Positions 31,404-40,329 of a DNA stretch of 47,345 bases are shown piece by piece. Location: positions 1 through 47,345 of the forward strand of contig NZ_JACDDD010000023.1 in assembly GCF_013817205.1 (NCBI RefSeq). The letters run 5' to 3'. The translations under genes were made by a program, and so were the position numbers. The notes below the pieces were generated by a model. That model was not told the origin of the DNA and did no database searches. It saw only the letters and a program-made list of their open reading frames with translations. The DNA comes from Polaromonas sp. Its GTDB lineage: Bacteria > Pseudomonadota > Gammaproteobacteria > Burkholderiales > Burkholderiaceae_C. Each line of letters opens with the position of its first letter. Position 1 is the stretch's first letter.

Positions 31404-32453
31404 TCAATTCTCCGGGGAAGACTGCTGCGTCAATGCGCGTAACCGGGCCGCCACTTGAGTCAGCCCGATTACCTCCTGCGCCGCCCCCAGCGCAATGGCC
31501 TGCCGCGGCATTCCGAACACGATGCTGCTCGCCTCGTCCTGCGCAAGGGTGATGGCACCTGCATGCCGCATGGCCAGCAACCCCTCGGCGCCATCTGCGC
31601 CCATGCCCGTCATCAAGAGGCCGATGGCCTGGGCGCCCGCCGTCCGCGCCATCGACATGAAAAGAGCGTCCACGGACGGACGGTGCCTGTTTACCGCAGC
31701 ATCGTCGGTGACACGTAGCAGATAGCGCCCCGATTCCCGCGCGAGCAGGAGATGACGTCCACCCGGCGCCACATACACAGTGCCTTCAACAGCCTCATCT
31801 CCGTCGCAGGCCTGCCGGACCGACAACGCGCTGATGGCGTCGAGGCGGCGGGCGAAGGTCTCGGTGAATCCTGGCAGCATGTGTTGGGCCATAAGTATCG
31901 GTGGCATTTGCGCCGGGAGTTCGGTCAGGATCGCCCTGAGCGCCTCCACCCCGCCGGTCGAGGCGCCGATGCCGATGATGGTACCCACGGCCATTCGGCC
32001 TCGTGGTCGCTGCGGGGCTGCAGGCGCCGGCAAGAGTTGGGAACCGGCGGATGCCCTCACGACACGGGCCTGGGCTGCCGCACGAATCTTCTCGGCGATG
32101 TCCTGGCTCACACGCGCAAGTTCGTCCAGTGACGCCGGCTTGGGGAAAAAGTCGACGGCACCCAGTTCCAGCGCGCGAAAAGTGGCGTCAGCACCCTCTT
32201 GGGTCAGCGAGGAGATCATGAGCACCGGTAGCGGCCGCACCGCCATCAGCTTGCGCAGGAAGTCCAGGCCGTTCATGCGAGGCATCTCCACGTCCAGCGT
32301 GATGACGTCTGGCGCCGTGCGGCGGATGCGCTCTATGGCCAGTAAGGGGTCCGACACCACGCCTGCCAGTCGCATGTCGGGCTGCGCGTTGATCACCTGC
32401 GACAGGAAGGTCCGCATCACGGCAGAATCATCGATGACGAGAACGTTGATCAT
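31404..32453 (-). CDS. cheB: Chemotaxis methylesterase/glutaminase CheB
   Basis: ATG 32453 gives 349 residues; the longer open frame to 32609 only overlaps cheD. Receiver domain: VLVIDDSAVMRTFLSQVI, phospho-acceptor in TLDVEMPRMNGLDFL, and FPKPAS. A linker (~residues 140-160) leads to the methylesterase domain with IGIGASTGGVEALRAIL (Ser), MAQHMLPGFTETFARRL (His) and LMTGMGADGAEGLLAM (Asp). It demethylates and deamidates MCP glutamates for adaptation. It overlaps cheD by ATGA and is the last gene of the chemosensory operon. Confidence 0.96.
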   Translation of the reverse strand: MINVLVIDDSAVMRTFLSQVINAQPDMRLAGVVSDPLLAIERIRRTAPDVITLDVEMPRMNGLDFLRKLMAVRPLPVLMISSLTQEGADATFRALELGAVDFFPKPASLDELARVSQDIAEKIRAAAQARVVRASAGSQLLPAPAAPQRPRGRMAVGTIIGIGASTGGVEALRAILTELPAQMPPILMAQHMLPGFTETFARRLDAISALSVRQACDGDEAVEGTVYVAPGGRHLLLARESGRYLLRVTDDAAVNRHRPSVDALFMSMARTAGAQAIGLLMTGMGADGAEGLLAMRHAGAITLAQDEASSIVFGMPRQAIALGAAQEVIGLTQVAARLRALTQQSSPEN

Positions 32454-33052
32454 CTGGAAAAAATCTCGACGTCGCCACTGCCCGATTGGCCCGACAGGCC
32501 CTGAAGATACGCTTGCTCCTGCCGCTGAACCGGGTCGTCCTGGCGCAGGCTCAGGCGTTTGAGTTGGACTTTGCCCGTGGCAGGAAAAAAGTGGACCTTG
32601 CGCGGGCACTCCCCAAGCAGGTCCTGCCCCAACAGTTCAATACCCTCCTCGCGCAAGAAGCTGAGTACAAATTCGCTGTTGCGTGCGCCCACGTCGAACC
32701 TCTCGAATCCCTGTAGGACCCGGGCACCGCCGAATACCTTGGCTACAAAGCGGCGTCGGTCTGCACCCAGATGAACCATGGTGTTTATCAGCAATTCCAT
32801 GGCGTTGATCCCGAATCGCGCTGACAGGGCCCACGGCGACGTGGGTGCAGCAGCTTCACCCGGAAGCATGAAATGGTTCATGCCGCCGATACGACGAACC
32901 GGGTCCCACAGGCAAGTGGCGACACAGGAGCCAAGCACTGTTGAGATCGAGCCATCGCCTTGCGTTGCGTAGTACTGCCCAGGCAGCACCCGCACTGAGG
33001 TAATCCTGAGTTCGCGGTCGAAGTAGCCCAGTGGCGCTGTGTCCATCACCAT
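32450..33052 (-). CDS. cheD: Chemoreceptor glutamine deamidase CheD
   Basis: About 200 residues from ATG 33052 (ATG 33046 is equally possible; a TTG at 33085 extends the frame). STVLGSCVATCLWDPVRRIG carries the catalytic cysteine, GGMNHFMLPG the histidine, and FGGARVLQGF the family glycine loop. CheD deamidates receptor glutamines and often binds CheC. No cheC is present in this operon. About 190 bp separates it from cheR, with no recognisable feature in that gap. Confidence 0.94.
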   Translation of the reverse strand: MVMDTAPLGYFDRELRITSVRVLPGQYYATQGDGSISTVLGSCVATCLWDPVRRIGGMNHFMLPGEAAAPTSPWALSARFGINAMELLINTMVHLGADRRRFVAKVFGGARVLQGFERFDVGARNSEFVLSFLREEGIELLGQDLLGECPRKVHFFPATGKVQLKRLSLRQDDPVQRQEQAYLQGLSGQSGSGDVEIFSR

Positions 33053-33242
33053 GCACGCGCGGCGTCCGCTGTGGGGTGACTCCAAGCCGGATGGTTTTCC
33101 TCATCGACCGTGCGCTGGAACGCTTTATCCCTGCGGATGCATGGTTTAGGCTCAATGTCGGCTTGCTCCGCCCTACAGCGGACGTCCTGCTTTTTGCACA
33201 CACGTGAGTTACCCGAAATGAAGAGCGGGAGAGCCATATGTT

Positions 33243-34070
33243 TCAACCAGGTATGAATTCGTAGGCAGTGCGGCCGCAGGGCTGGAACGCTGCCAAGGAG
33301 GCGGGGAAGCTTTCGGCATGGCCTACCGCCAGCAAGCCCTTGGGTCGCAGTACGGTAGCAAACCGTGTGAGCAGGTGTCGTTGTGCATCGCGGTCGAAGT
33401 AGATCACGACGTTGCGGCAGAAGATCGCGTCGAAGGGCTCCATGGTTGGCCAGCGTTGTGCTTGGAGGTTCAACTGCATGAAGCTCACCATGGGCCTCAA
33501 CTGTGGCCGCACGCTGATCCAGCCGTGGTTGTCACCGACTCCGCGCAGCCAGTGTGCGCGCAATTGCGCAGGTGTGAGGCTGGTCGCTCGGTCCTGCGGG
33601 TACAAGCCCGCATTGGCGTAGTCAAGGGCATCGGTGTCTATGTCGCTGCCCACTACTTCCGCCGGGCATTCAGCGTCGCGCAACGTCATGGCGATGGACC
33701 AGGCCTCCTCGCCCGTAGAGCAAGCCGAGCTCCACACGCGCATGGGGCGCCGCTCATTCGCACGATGGATCAGCGCCCGCGCGCGCAGCAATCCGAAGTG
33801 ATGCGGCTCGCGAAAGAACGCGGTGAGGTTGGTCGTGAGTGCGTTGACAAATGCCTCGCGCTCTCCCGAAACGTCGTCTAGCACCAGGTTCAGGTAGTCC
33901 GAAAAACTGTCCATGCCCCGCGCACGCAACCGCCGCGTCAGGCGGTTGTGCACCATATAGCGTTTTTGGGGTCCGATTTTAATCCCGGCGTATTCCGCGA
34001 TCAACCGCCTCACAAGCGTGAACTCTCTTTCACCCATCAGAGCCGTGACATCGGGAATCATTGGCGCCAT
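33243..34070 (-). CDS. cheR: Chemotaxis methyltransferase CheR
   Basis: 275 residues, usual for the family. The N-terminal all-alpha domain (LVRRLIAEYAGIKIGPQKRY, NALTTNLTAFFREPHHFGLL) is followed by the SAM-binding domain: RVWSSACSTGEEAWSIAMTL, DIDTDALDYANAGLY, and FDAIFCRNVVIYFDRDAQ. It methylates MCP glutamates. The adjacent MCP ends in QWEEF, a likely tether for this type of CheR. Confidence 0.96.
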   Translation of the reverse strand: MAPMIPDVTALMGEREFTLVRRLIAEYAGIKIGPQKRYMVHNRLTRRLRARGMDSFSDYLNLVLDDVSGEREAFVNALTTNLTAFFREPHHFGLLRARALIHRANERRPMRVWSSACSTGEEAWSIAMTLRDAECPAEVVGSDIDTDALDYANAGLYPQDRATSLTPAQLRAHWLRGVGDNHGWISVRPQLRPMVSFMQLNLQAQRWPTMEPFDAIFCRNVVIYFDRDAQRHLLTRFATVLRPKGLLAVGHAESFPASLAAFQPCGRTAYEFIPG

Positions 34071-34130
34071 TCAACTATGGATGATGAAGTGCAATCAGTT
34101 TTTGCTGCGGCCAAGCTACTCATGAGCGTC

Positions 34131-35738
34131 TCAAAACTCTTCCCATTGTCCGCTACCGGATGGTTTGCGCGAGGACGGCAGCATCTCTGCGACGGGCATT
34201 GGCGCGACGGGACTGACTGGCCGGGGTGTCGGCGCACGAACAACAACGGGCGTGGGGGCAGGCGGCTCTTGCTCGTCCAGTGCATCTTCATCGAGCTTGA
34301 AGCGCGACACGGCCTGAAGCAACGCGCCAGCCTGCTCCTTCATCGCCTCCGTAGCGGCGGTTGCTTCCTCGACCAGCGAGGCGTTTTGCTGCACCACCTG
34401 CTCCATCTGCGCTACTGCGGTGTTCACTTGTCCGATACCTGCGCTCTGCTCCTGACTGGCCGCTGCGATCTCGGCGATCAGGTCGTTGACCTCCTTGAAC
34501 GACAACACGATGCCCACCATCGTGTGGCCCGCTTCGTCAACCCGCGCACTTCCGGCCTGGACTTTCTGTTCAGAGTGCACGATCAGGGCTTTGATCTCCT
34601 TGGCTGCCGCCGCCGTGCGGTGCGCCAGGCTACGCACCTCCGCTGCCACCACTGCAAAACCGCGCCCTTGTTCGCCGGCACGCGCCGCCTCCACGGCTGC
34701 ATTGAGGGCCAGCATATTGGTCTGGAAAGCAATACCATCGATGACACTGATGATCTCGGACATTTTCTTGGATGCATCCAGGATTTCGTCCATGGTCGCG
34801 ACGACGCCGTCCACCACTTCGCCGCCTTTGCGGGCAGTGTCTGATGCAGCGGCCGCAAGCTGGCTGGCCTGGCGCGCATTGTCCGCGTTCTGCGCCACGG
34901 TGGAGGTGAGCTCTTCCATGGAACTTGCCGTTTCCTCCAACGTGCCTGCCTGCTCCTCGGTGCGTTGTGACAGGTCCAGGTTGCCCTGGGCGATCTGGGC
35001 ACTGGTGTCGGCGAAGGAGCGAGCGCTGTTCATCACTTCGTAGATCAACGCGCGCAAGCCAATGGTCATTTCATCCAGCGCCGTAGCCAGCTTTCGTGTG
35101 TGCAGTTGGTCCATGCCCTCGGCTCGAGCCGTCAGGTCGCCGGCCGAAACCCGCTCCAGGAGCTGCGTTGCGCCTCGCAAAGGGCGCAGATTGGACATGT
35201 GGATCCCGCGACGCAGCCGCCAACCTGTGACCATCCCGATCACGACCATGGCGGTCAGCAGCATGGCCGCCTGACGCTTGTCTGCATCCGCTTCTCGAGC
35301 GACCCGCGCGACTTCCTGCTCGATCATGCCGTCGACCGCCTGCGCCACCGATACCCACTTGGCGTGGTCCTGCTTGGCAGCCGCTTCCAGAACAGAGACG
35401 TCAAGCTTGTATTTTTCCATGACGGCGCGTGCCTCGGCAAGGTGCTTGCGAACCACATGCTGCTCGGGCGTGGGCGTCAAGAGTTGCGAGGAGGGTGTAC
35501 CCGTCCTGGCGGATCTAGCAGGGATCTGCTCAGTGGCCAGTCGTAAAGCGGCTGCATCAGCGGCATGCGCCGCCAGCGAGGCGGCGGCGAAGTCGCGCCC
35601 CATTTGAAGCGATTCCACTAGGCGCCGCTGCGACTGGTCGATGACGTAATAGGAATAGCTACCAGCGACGGCGACTCCCAGCAGCAGCAGAAGAATCAGG
35701 GTGTTGAGCAGGAATGCGGCGGTATGTTGTTTTTTCAT
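34131..35738 (-). CDS. Methyl-accepting chemotaxis protein with C-terminal CheR-tether pentapeptide
   Basis: 535 residues. TM1 lies at ~8-28 (FLLNTLILLLLLGVAVAGSY), followed by a periplasmic helical region of about 130 residues of unassigned type, TM2 (MLLTAMVVIGMVTGWRLRRG) and a HAMP-like segment. The signalling domain contains the hairpin tip ISVIDGIAFQTNMLALNAAV and EAARAGEQGRGFAVVAAEVR. Pro-rich sequence (PTPVVVRAPTPRPVSPVAPM) links to a C-terminal QWEEF, matching the xWxxF pentapeptide that recruits CheR. The ligand cannot be predicted. It lies 28 bp after cheW. Confidence 0.95.
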   Translation of the reverse strand: MKKQHTAAFLLNTLILLLLLGVAVAGSYSYYVIDQSQRRLVESLQMGRDFAAASLAAHAADAAALRLATEQIPARSARTGTPSSQLLTPTPEQHVVRKHLAEARAVMEKYKLDVSVLEAAAKQDHAKWVSVAQAVDGMIEQEVARVAREADADKRQAAMLLTAMVVIGMVTGWRLRRGIHMSNLRPLRGATQLLERVSAGDLTARAEGMDQLHTRKLATALDEMTIGLRALIYEVMNSARSFADTSAQIAQGNLDLSQRTEEQAGTLEETASSMEELTSTVAQNADNARQASQLAAAASDTARKGGEVVDGVVATMDEILDASKKMSEIISVIDGIAFQTNMLALNAAVEAARAGEQGRGFAVVAAEVRSLAHRTAAAAKEIKALIVHSEQKVQAGSARVDEAGHTMVGIVLSFKEVNDLIAEIAAASQEQSAGIGQVNTAVAQMEQVVQQNASLVEEATAATEAMKEQAGALLQAVSRFKLDEDALDEQEPPAPTPVVVRAPTPRPVSPVAPMPVAEMLPSSRKPSGSGQWEEF

Positions 35739-35766
35739 GATGAATCTCCCATACGTTGGGTGCGGT

Positions 35767-36288
35767 TTAGTGCGAGGCTGCCTCGACGAGTGCCATCTCT
35801 GAGCTGGTCATGAGCTTTTCGATATCGAGCAGGATGAGCATGGAATCGCCGACAGTGGCCAGTCCGGTGATGTATCGCGCGTCAAAGGTGGTCGACGCGA
35901 ACTCAGGTGCTGGGCGGATCAACTCAGCCGCCAGCGACACCACGTCTGACACCGAGTCCACCACCACGGCGACCACACGTGAGGCCACATTGAGCACAAT
36001 GACCAACGTCAGCTCGTCGTAGCGCGCCTCGGGAAGCTGGAACTTCACGCGCAAGTCCAGGATGGGTACGATCACACCGCGCAAGTTAATGACGCCCTTG
36101 ATGAATGCAGGAGCGTTCGCGATGACCGTGGGCTTCTCATACACTCGGATTTCCTGCACCTTCAGGATGTGGATCCCATAGCTTTCCTCCCCCAGGCGGA
36201 AGGTAAGGAACTCGATGTCCGGCGCTTGCGCTTTCGTTGGTCCCCCCGAGGGCGATAAGCTGCGGTAGCTGTTTTGCATGGTTTTCAT
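35767..36288 (-). CDS. cheW: Chemotaxis coupling protein CheW
   Basis: 173 residues. The CheW beta-barrel is evident: [60 protein letters not shown] and [15 protein letters not shown] near the end. It couples the MCP to CheA. The N-terminal lead ([18 protein letters not shown]) is of unassigned origin; its codons contain a short CCTCGGGGGG stretch resembling the R2 core. It lies 9 bp after cheA. Confidence 0.96.
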   Translation of the reverse strand: MKTMQNSYRSLSPSGGPTKAQAPDIEFLTFRLGEESYGIHILKVQEIRVYEKPTVIANAPAFIKGVINLRGVIVPILDLRVKFQLPEARYDELTLVIVLNVASRVVAVVVDSVSDVVSLAAELIRPAPEFASTTFDARYITGLATVGDSMLILLDIEKLMTSSEMALVEAASH

Positions 36289-36297
36289 ATCCTCTTT

Positions 36298-38301
36298 TCA
36301 AAGCAGCATGGCTTCGCGGCGCCCACACAGGCGGGCGATATGTACCACGTCCAGGATCAAGGCCACCGAGCCATCGCTCATTACGGTTGCGGCAGAGATA
36401 CCGGGTACCTTGCGAAAGTTGGCTTCAAGACTTTTGACCACAACTTGTTGCTGGCCTATCAGCGCATCGACCATCAGCGCAGCGTAGCTTCCGTCCACCT
36501 CCACAATGACCGCAATGCCACTGGCTTTCGCGGGCTCCCGGCCTGAGGGAAATATCCTGTCCAGGTGCAACACGGGCAGGTACTCGCCGCGCAGGCGCAG
36601 TGTTTCCTGTTCACCGGGCAATGCATGAAAATCTGTTGGCGCCACGCTCAGCGACTCGACCACTGCCGACAGCGGGATGACGTAGGTTTCACCGCCCACG
36701 TCCACCGTCATCGCTTCGACGATGGCCAGCGTGAGTGGGACGCTTACCGTGACGGTCGTTCCCACACCCTGCGCGCTGAAGATGTCCGCGGTTCCGCCCA
36801 GTGCCTCGATGTTGCGGCGCACCACGTCCATCCCGACACCCCGTCCGGAAAGCTCCGTCACAGCCTCGGCTGTGGAGAAACCAGCCTCGAATACCAGCTG
36901 CCAGACCTCCATGTCGGAGGCGTCCGGCGACACGTCAAGACCTTGTCGTTTCGCCTGAGCGAGGATACGTTGCCGGTCCAGCCCCCGGCCATCGTCGCTG
37001 ACCTCGATCACCACATTGCCTCCACGTTGGCTGGCACGAAGCCTGAGAAGTCCTGCCGCCGGCTTGCTGACCGCCTGTCGGGCTTGCGGCGTTTCGAGTC
37101 CATGGTCGATTGCGTTACGCACGAGGTGTGTCAGCGGGTCAGAGATTTTTTCGATCAACCCGCGGTCCAGTTCAGTGGCCTCGCCATCAAACTGCAGTTC
37201 AACCTGTTTGCCCAGCTGCGCTGACAACTCATGGACCAAGCGGGCAAAACGAGAGAACACATGCGATATCGGTAGCATTCGGATGGCCAGTACCGCCTCC
37301 TGCAGGTTGCGGGTATGGCGCGACAAGTCCGTCAGGCCCTTGTCGGTAAAGCGGTCTGCCGCGGCGACATCATTTGGGCGCAGTGACCGCGCAAGCATGG
37401 CCTCCGTGATCACCAACTCCCCCACCAGGTTGACCAGCAGGTCAATCTTCTCGGTAGACACGCGGATCATGCCTCCGTCATGCGTCTGCAGGCCGACGAG
37501 TTCAGCTGTCTCCTCGGCGGCACGGAGAGGCACTGGCGCAGCAGCCGCCCGGAGCGCGTCGCGCCGCTGGCGAAACTCTTGCGGGTCCACGAAGAACTCA
37601 TCACCGTTGTCGGCGGGCGGGATCGTCTTGGCCTTCTCGATGGAGATCAGCTCCGGGGCCACCAGCAGTGAGAGCACGTCCGTCAAATCGGTCGCGGTCC
37701 CTTCCAGCGTCACCTGGAATGCCACCGCTCCGCCGGCTGTATTGTCAACCTCGGTTTGGGTCACAGAGCCCATCTCAGCCAGGCCGGCGAGCATCATTTC
37801 CAGCTCGGCTTGGGCGATCGGCTCAACCAAGGGACCCAGGCGCACGGCGAAGCTGCGCAGCATTGGCCCCGGCTGAGGGGTTGTCGCATCGCTGCGCGGC
37901 CGGGCCAGTTGCGCACGCAGAAGCGCTTCGGCTGGCGCGCTGTCGGGGGCTTCATGGGCCACGCCGCGATGACGCAGCGCTTGCGCTTGCACGGTGTCGC
38001 CGGCCCTCAACATGGCCTCCACATCGGCGGCCTCCAGCGCCCGCTCATCCTTGCGCAAGAGATCCAGCAGGCTTTCCTGCAGATGAGCCAGCGCTGCCAT
38101 GTCGTGGCAGCCCAGCATGGCGGCGCTGCCCTTGATGGAATGCACGGCACGGAATATGGCATTGAGCCCCTCCTGACAAGGCTGGCCGGGTTGCAGGCGG
38201 AGCAGGATCGCCTCAACATTGGTCAGGTGCTCATGCGTTTCCTCGAAAAAAATCGCGCGGTAGGTGTTGGGGTCTCCAAGGACACTGGCGGGTTCTTTCA
38301 T
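36298..38301 (-). CDS. cheA: Chemotaxis histidine kinase CheA
   Basis: 667 residues. One Hpt domain with FRAVHSIKGSAAMLG (His54), a variable middle (~125-260), a dimerisation helix pair (EKIDLLVNLVGELVITEAML), the HATPase with HLVRNAIDHGLE (N box) and VSDDGRGLDRQRI plus GRGVGMDVVRRNIEALGG, and a C-terminal CheW-like domain (TYVIPLSAVVESLSV). It phosphorylates CheY and CheB. The single Hpt and lack of a receiver separate it from ChpA/Pil-Chp kinases. It lies 15 bp after cheY. Confidence 0.96.
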   Translation of the reverse strand: MKEPASVLGDPNTYRAIFFEETHEHLTNVEAILLRLQPGQPCQEGLNAIFRAVHSIKGSAAMLGCHDMAALAHLQESLLDLLRKDERALEAADVEAMLRAGDTVQAQALRHRGVAHEAPDSAPAEALLRAQLARPRSDATTPQPGPMLRSFAVRLGPLVEPIAQAELEMMLAGLAEMGSVTQTEVDNTAGGAVAFQVTLEGTATDLTDVLSLLVAPELISIEKAKTIPPADNGDEFFVDPQEFRQRRDALRAAAAPVPLRAAEETAELVGLQTHDGGMIRVSTEKIDLLVNLVGELVITEAMLARSLRPNDVAAADRFTDKGLTDLSRHTRNLQEAVLAIRMLPISHVFSRFARLVHELSAQLGKQVELQFDGEATELDRGLIEKISDPLTHLVRNAIDHGLETPQARQAVSKPAAGLLRLRASQRGGNVVIEVSDDGRGLDRQRILAQAKRQGLDVSPDASDMEVWQLVFEAGFSTAEAVTELSGRGVGMDVVRRNIEALGGTADIFSAQGVGTTVTVSVPLTLAIVEAMTVDVGGETYVIPLSAVVESLSVAPTDFHALPGEQETLRLRGEYLPVLHLDRIFPSGREPAKASGIAVIVEVDGSYAALMVDALIGQQQVVVKSLEANFRKVPGISAATVMSDGSVALILDVVHIARLCGRREAMLL

Positions 38302-38316
38302 GGCGCTCCCGGGTCT

Positions 38317-38682
38317 TCAGATGAACTTCCCGACGATGTCGAGCATGCGTTGCGGATCGAAGGGCTTGGCCATCCAGCCGGTTGCGCCGGCTTCTCGGCC
38401 TTTTTGCTTGAGTGCCGGGTCGACCTCTGTGGAGAGCACGATCAGCGCGACAGTGTCATATTCGGCCAACTGGCGCAGCTCGCGAACCAAGGTCACCCCA
38501 TCCATGCGGGGCATATTGTGGTCCGTCACAACCAGGTCGAAGCGTCGGGTGTTGGCGGCTTCCAGCGCCTCTATGCCGTCGCCCGCCTCCGCCACGTCAT
38601 AGCCGGCGGCAGCCAGCACCGCGGCCACCATCTTGCGCATAGAGCGAGTGTCGTCCACCACCAGGATTGACTTGTTCATCAT
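38317..38682 (-). CDS. cheY: CheY-like single-domain response regulator
   Basis: 121 residues, a stand-alone receiver: ILVVDDTRSMRKMVAAVLAA, phospho-acceptor Asp in LVVTDHNMPRMDGVTLV, LSTEVD (Ser/Thr switch) and the lysine in GWMAKPFDPQRML. It is the likely output of the adjacent CheA; whether it acts on a flagellar motor or another target is not evident. Its ATG overlaps the stop of the upstream receiver gene (ATGA). Confidence 0.93.
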   Translation of the reverse strand: MMNKSILVVDDTRSMRKMVAAVLAAAGYDVAEAGDGIEALEAANTRRFDLVVTDHNMPRMDGVTLVRELRQLAEYDTVALIVLSTEVDPALKQKGREAGATGWMAKPFDPQRMLDIVGKFI

Positions 38683-39548
38683 TGTTTACGCTTGGAGCGC
38701 CCTTCGTGTTTGCGGCTGCTCGGAAGGAACTTGGCGATCACCTCCAGCAGGTGGTCTTCGTCAAGCGGCTTGGTCAGGTACTCGTCGCACCCGGCCAGCG
38801 AGCCGCGCAGCTTGTCGAACGGCGAGCTGCGGCTGGTCAGCATGACGACGGAGGTCTTCTTGATGGCTTGCTTGTTGGACTTGATCAGCTTGCAGACTTG
38901 GTAGCCGTCAATGCCGGGCAGAACCACGTCCAGGAACACACAGGTGTATTCACGCGTGCCACTGAGTCCAATGGCCTCTTCGCCGGTTTCGGCAAAGTCC
39001 ACCTCGAATCCGAAAGGCGCCAACTTGGCCTGCATAAACATGCGCACCGTCGCATTGTCGTCAACTACCAGCACCGTGTCGCCGAGCATGCGCTTGGTTG
39101 TCGCCTCGTCTGGGTTGTCCCGAGGGCTGAGCGTTCGACCCAGCTGCGCGCCAGGCAAGGTGCGACGCAGGGCAGGCACGGGGTCAAGTGTGCGACCAAG
39201 CGCGGCGGTTTGGTCCTCATCTCCACCCACGAGGTTGTCCAGTGCTTGCAACAGGCGAGCCCACTGCACCGGGCGCGGCAGCATGGGGAAGCCTTCCACA
39301 GCCGGGCCGCTGCCTATCATCACCGTGGGCAGGCTCGCGCGCTTGAACAGTGAACGGAATTCGCCGAGCGCAGTGGGCTTGTCAGCATCCACAAGGTAGA
39401 TGCCCGGCGGGCGGGTCGAAACGCCCGGTTCGTACTGCGCAAACCCCGGATCTCGGCGGGCGGCCAGCGCGAAGATGCTGGCGAGCATGGATCGCTCCAC
39501 GCTGTTGAAGCCGATCACGTCCACCAGGTATTGTTCGTTGTCACTCAC
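38679..39548 (-). CDS. Response regulator with degenerate N-terminal domain and C-terminal receiver
   Basis: GTG 39548 gives 289 residues (GTGA overlap with the kinase stop). The N-terminal ~115 residues resemble a receiver that has lost its acid pocket (IYLVDADKPTALGEFRSLFK then PTVMIGSGPAVEGFP). A linker follows (DQTAALGRTLDPVPALRRTL). The C-terminal domain is a complete receiver: VLVVDDNATVRMFMQAKLAP, VFLDVVLPGIDGYQVCKLIK, VVMLTSRSSPFDKLRG and DEYLTKPLDEDHLL, ending in a basic tail. No DNA-binding or enzyme output is seen. Position between kinases and cheY suggests a link between the two signalling types. Confidence 0.85.
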   Translation of the reverse strand: MSDNEQYLVDVIGFNSVERSMLASIFALAARRDPGFAQYEPGVSTRPPGIYLVDADKPTALGEFRSLFKRASLPTVMIGSGPAVEGFPMLPRPVQWARLLQALDNLVGGDEDQTAALGRTLDPVPALRRTLPGAQLGRTLSPRDNPDEATTKRMLGDTVLVVDDNATVRMFMQAKLAPFGFEVDFAETGEEAIGLSGTREYTCVFLDVVLPGIDGYQVCKLIKSNKQAIKKTSVVMLTSRSSPFDKLRGSLAGCDEYLTKPLDEDHLLEVIAKFLPSSRKHEGRSKRKQ

Positions 39549-40327
39549 GATAGTTGCTCCAACACGGCTTTGCCGTGGGCCCAGCGCTGCTCTGGTTTCT
39601 TGGACAGCATCCGGTTTAATAGAGGTTGATATTTCTCCAGCATTCGCGGCAGGCGCGGTACTGGAGCAAACATGTGTTGGCAGATGATCTCTGTCAGCGT
39701 CGTTCCGGGGTAGGGCGGCTTGCCTACCAGCCATTCGTAGAATAATACGCCCAGGCTATAGACATCGGCCGTAGGTTGGGCGGCGCCAGGGCCCTGCTGT
39801 TCTGGTGCCGCATAGCGCGGTGTGCCAATGAGGGTGCCGGCCGTGAGCGGATAGCGCTGGCCATGCGGGCAGGCTGTGCCGAAATCGGACAGGGCCACGC
39901 TGCCATCCCCACGCAGAAGCAGATTCGCCGGTTTCAAGTCCCGGTGTACCCAACCCTGCTGATGCAGCAGCGCCAGTGCGCTCGCCGACTGCGCCAGCAG
40001 CGCCAACGCCCGTGGCGGTTGCAGCGGGCCACGCAGTTGGCTGAGATCCCCGCCCTCCATGAGCTCCATGGCCAGAAAGGCCTGTTGCGAGGTGGCACCA
40101 TGGTCTAAGGCTTGTACGATATGCGGATGGATGGCCTGATTGTGCAATTTGAACTCGCGTTCAAATCCGGGGCTGACGCCGCCGCCTGTACCTCGGGAAG
40201 CCAGCTTGATGGCCACTTTGCGGCCCGTTTGCGGCGAGTGCGCCAAGTAGACGACCCCGTGGCGCCCACGCCCCAGCACAGCATCGAGCTCGTAGCCGGG
40301 CGGGGCGCTTGCGAATGTGGTGTGCAT
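39545..40327 (-). CDS. Serine/threonine protein kinase (Hanks type), minimal
   Basis: 260 residues, kinase domain only: glycine loop VLGRGRHGVVYLA, VAIKLA with the ATP lysine, catalytic loop WVHRDLKPANLLLRGDG, SDFGTA, GTPRYAAPEQ and DVYSLGVLFYEWLVGKPPYP. No sensor or membrane segment is present, so it is cytoplasmic. It starts 2 bp after the larger kinase and overlaps the receiver gene, so both kinases and the chemosensory genes appear to be co-transcribed. Confidence 0.94.
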   Translation of the reverse strand: MHTTFASAPPGYELDAVLGRGRHGVVYLAHSPQTGRKVAIKLASRGTGGGVSPGFEREFKLHNQAIHPHIVQALDHGATSQQAFLAMELMEGGDLSQLRGPLQPPRALALLAQSASALALLHQQGWVHRDLKPANLLLRGDGSVALSDFGTACPHGQRYPLTAGTLIGTPRYAAPEQQGPGAAQPTADVYSLGVLFYEWLVGKPPYPGTTLTEIICQHMFAPVPRLPRMLEKYQPLLNRMLSKKPEQRWAHGKAVLEQLS

Positions 40328-40329
40328 GC

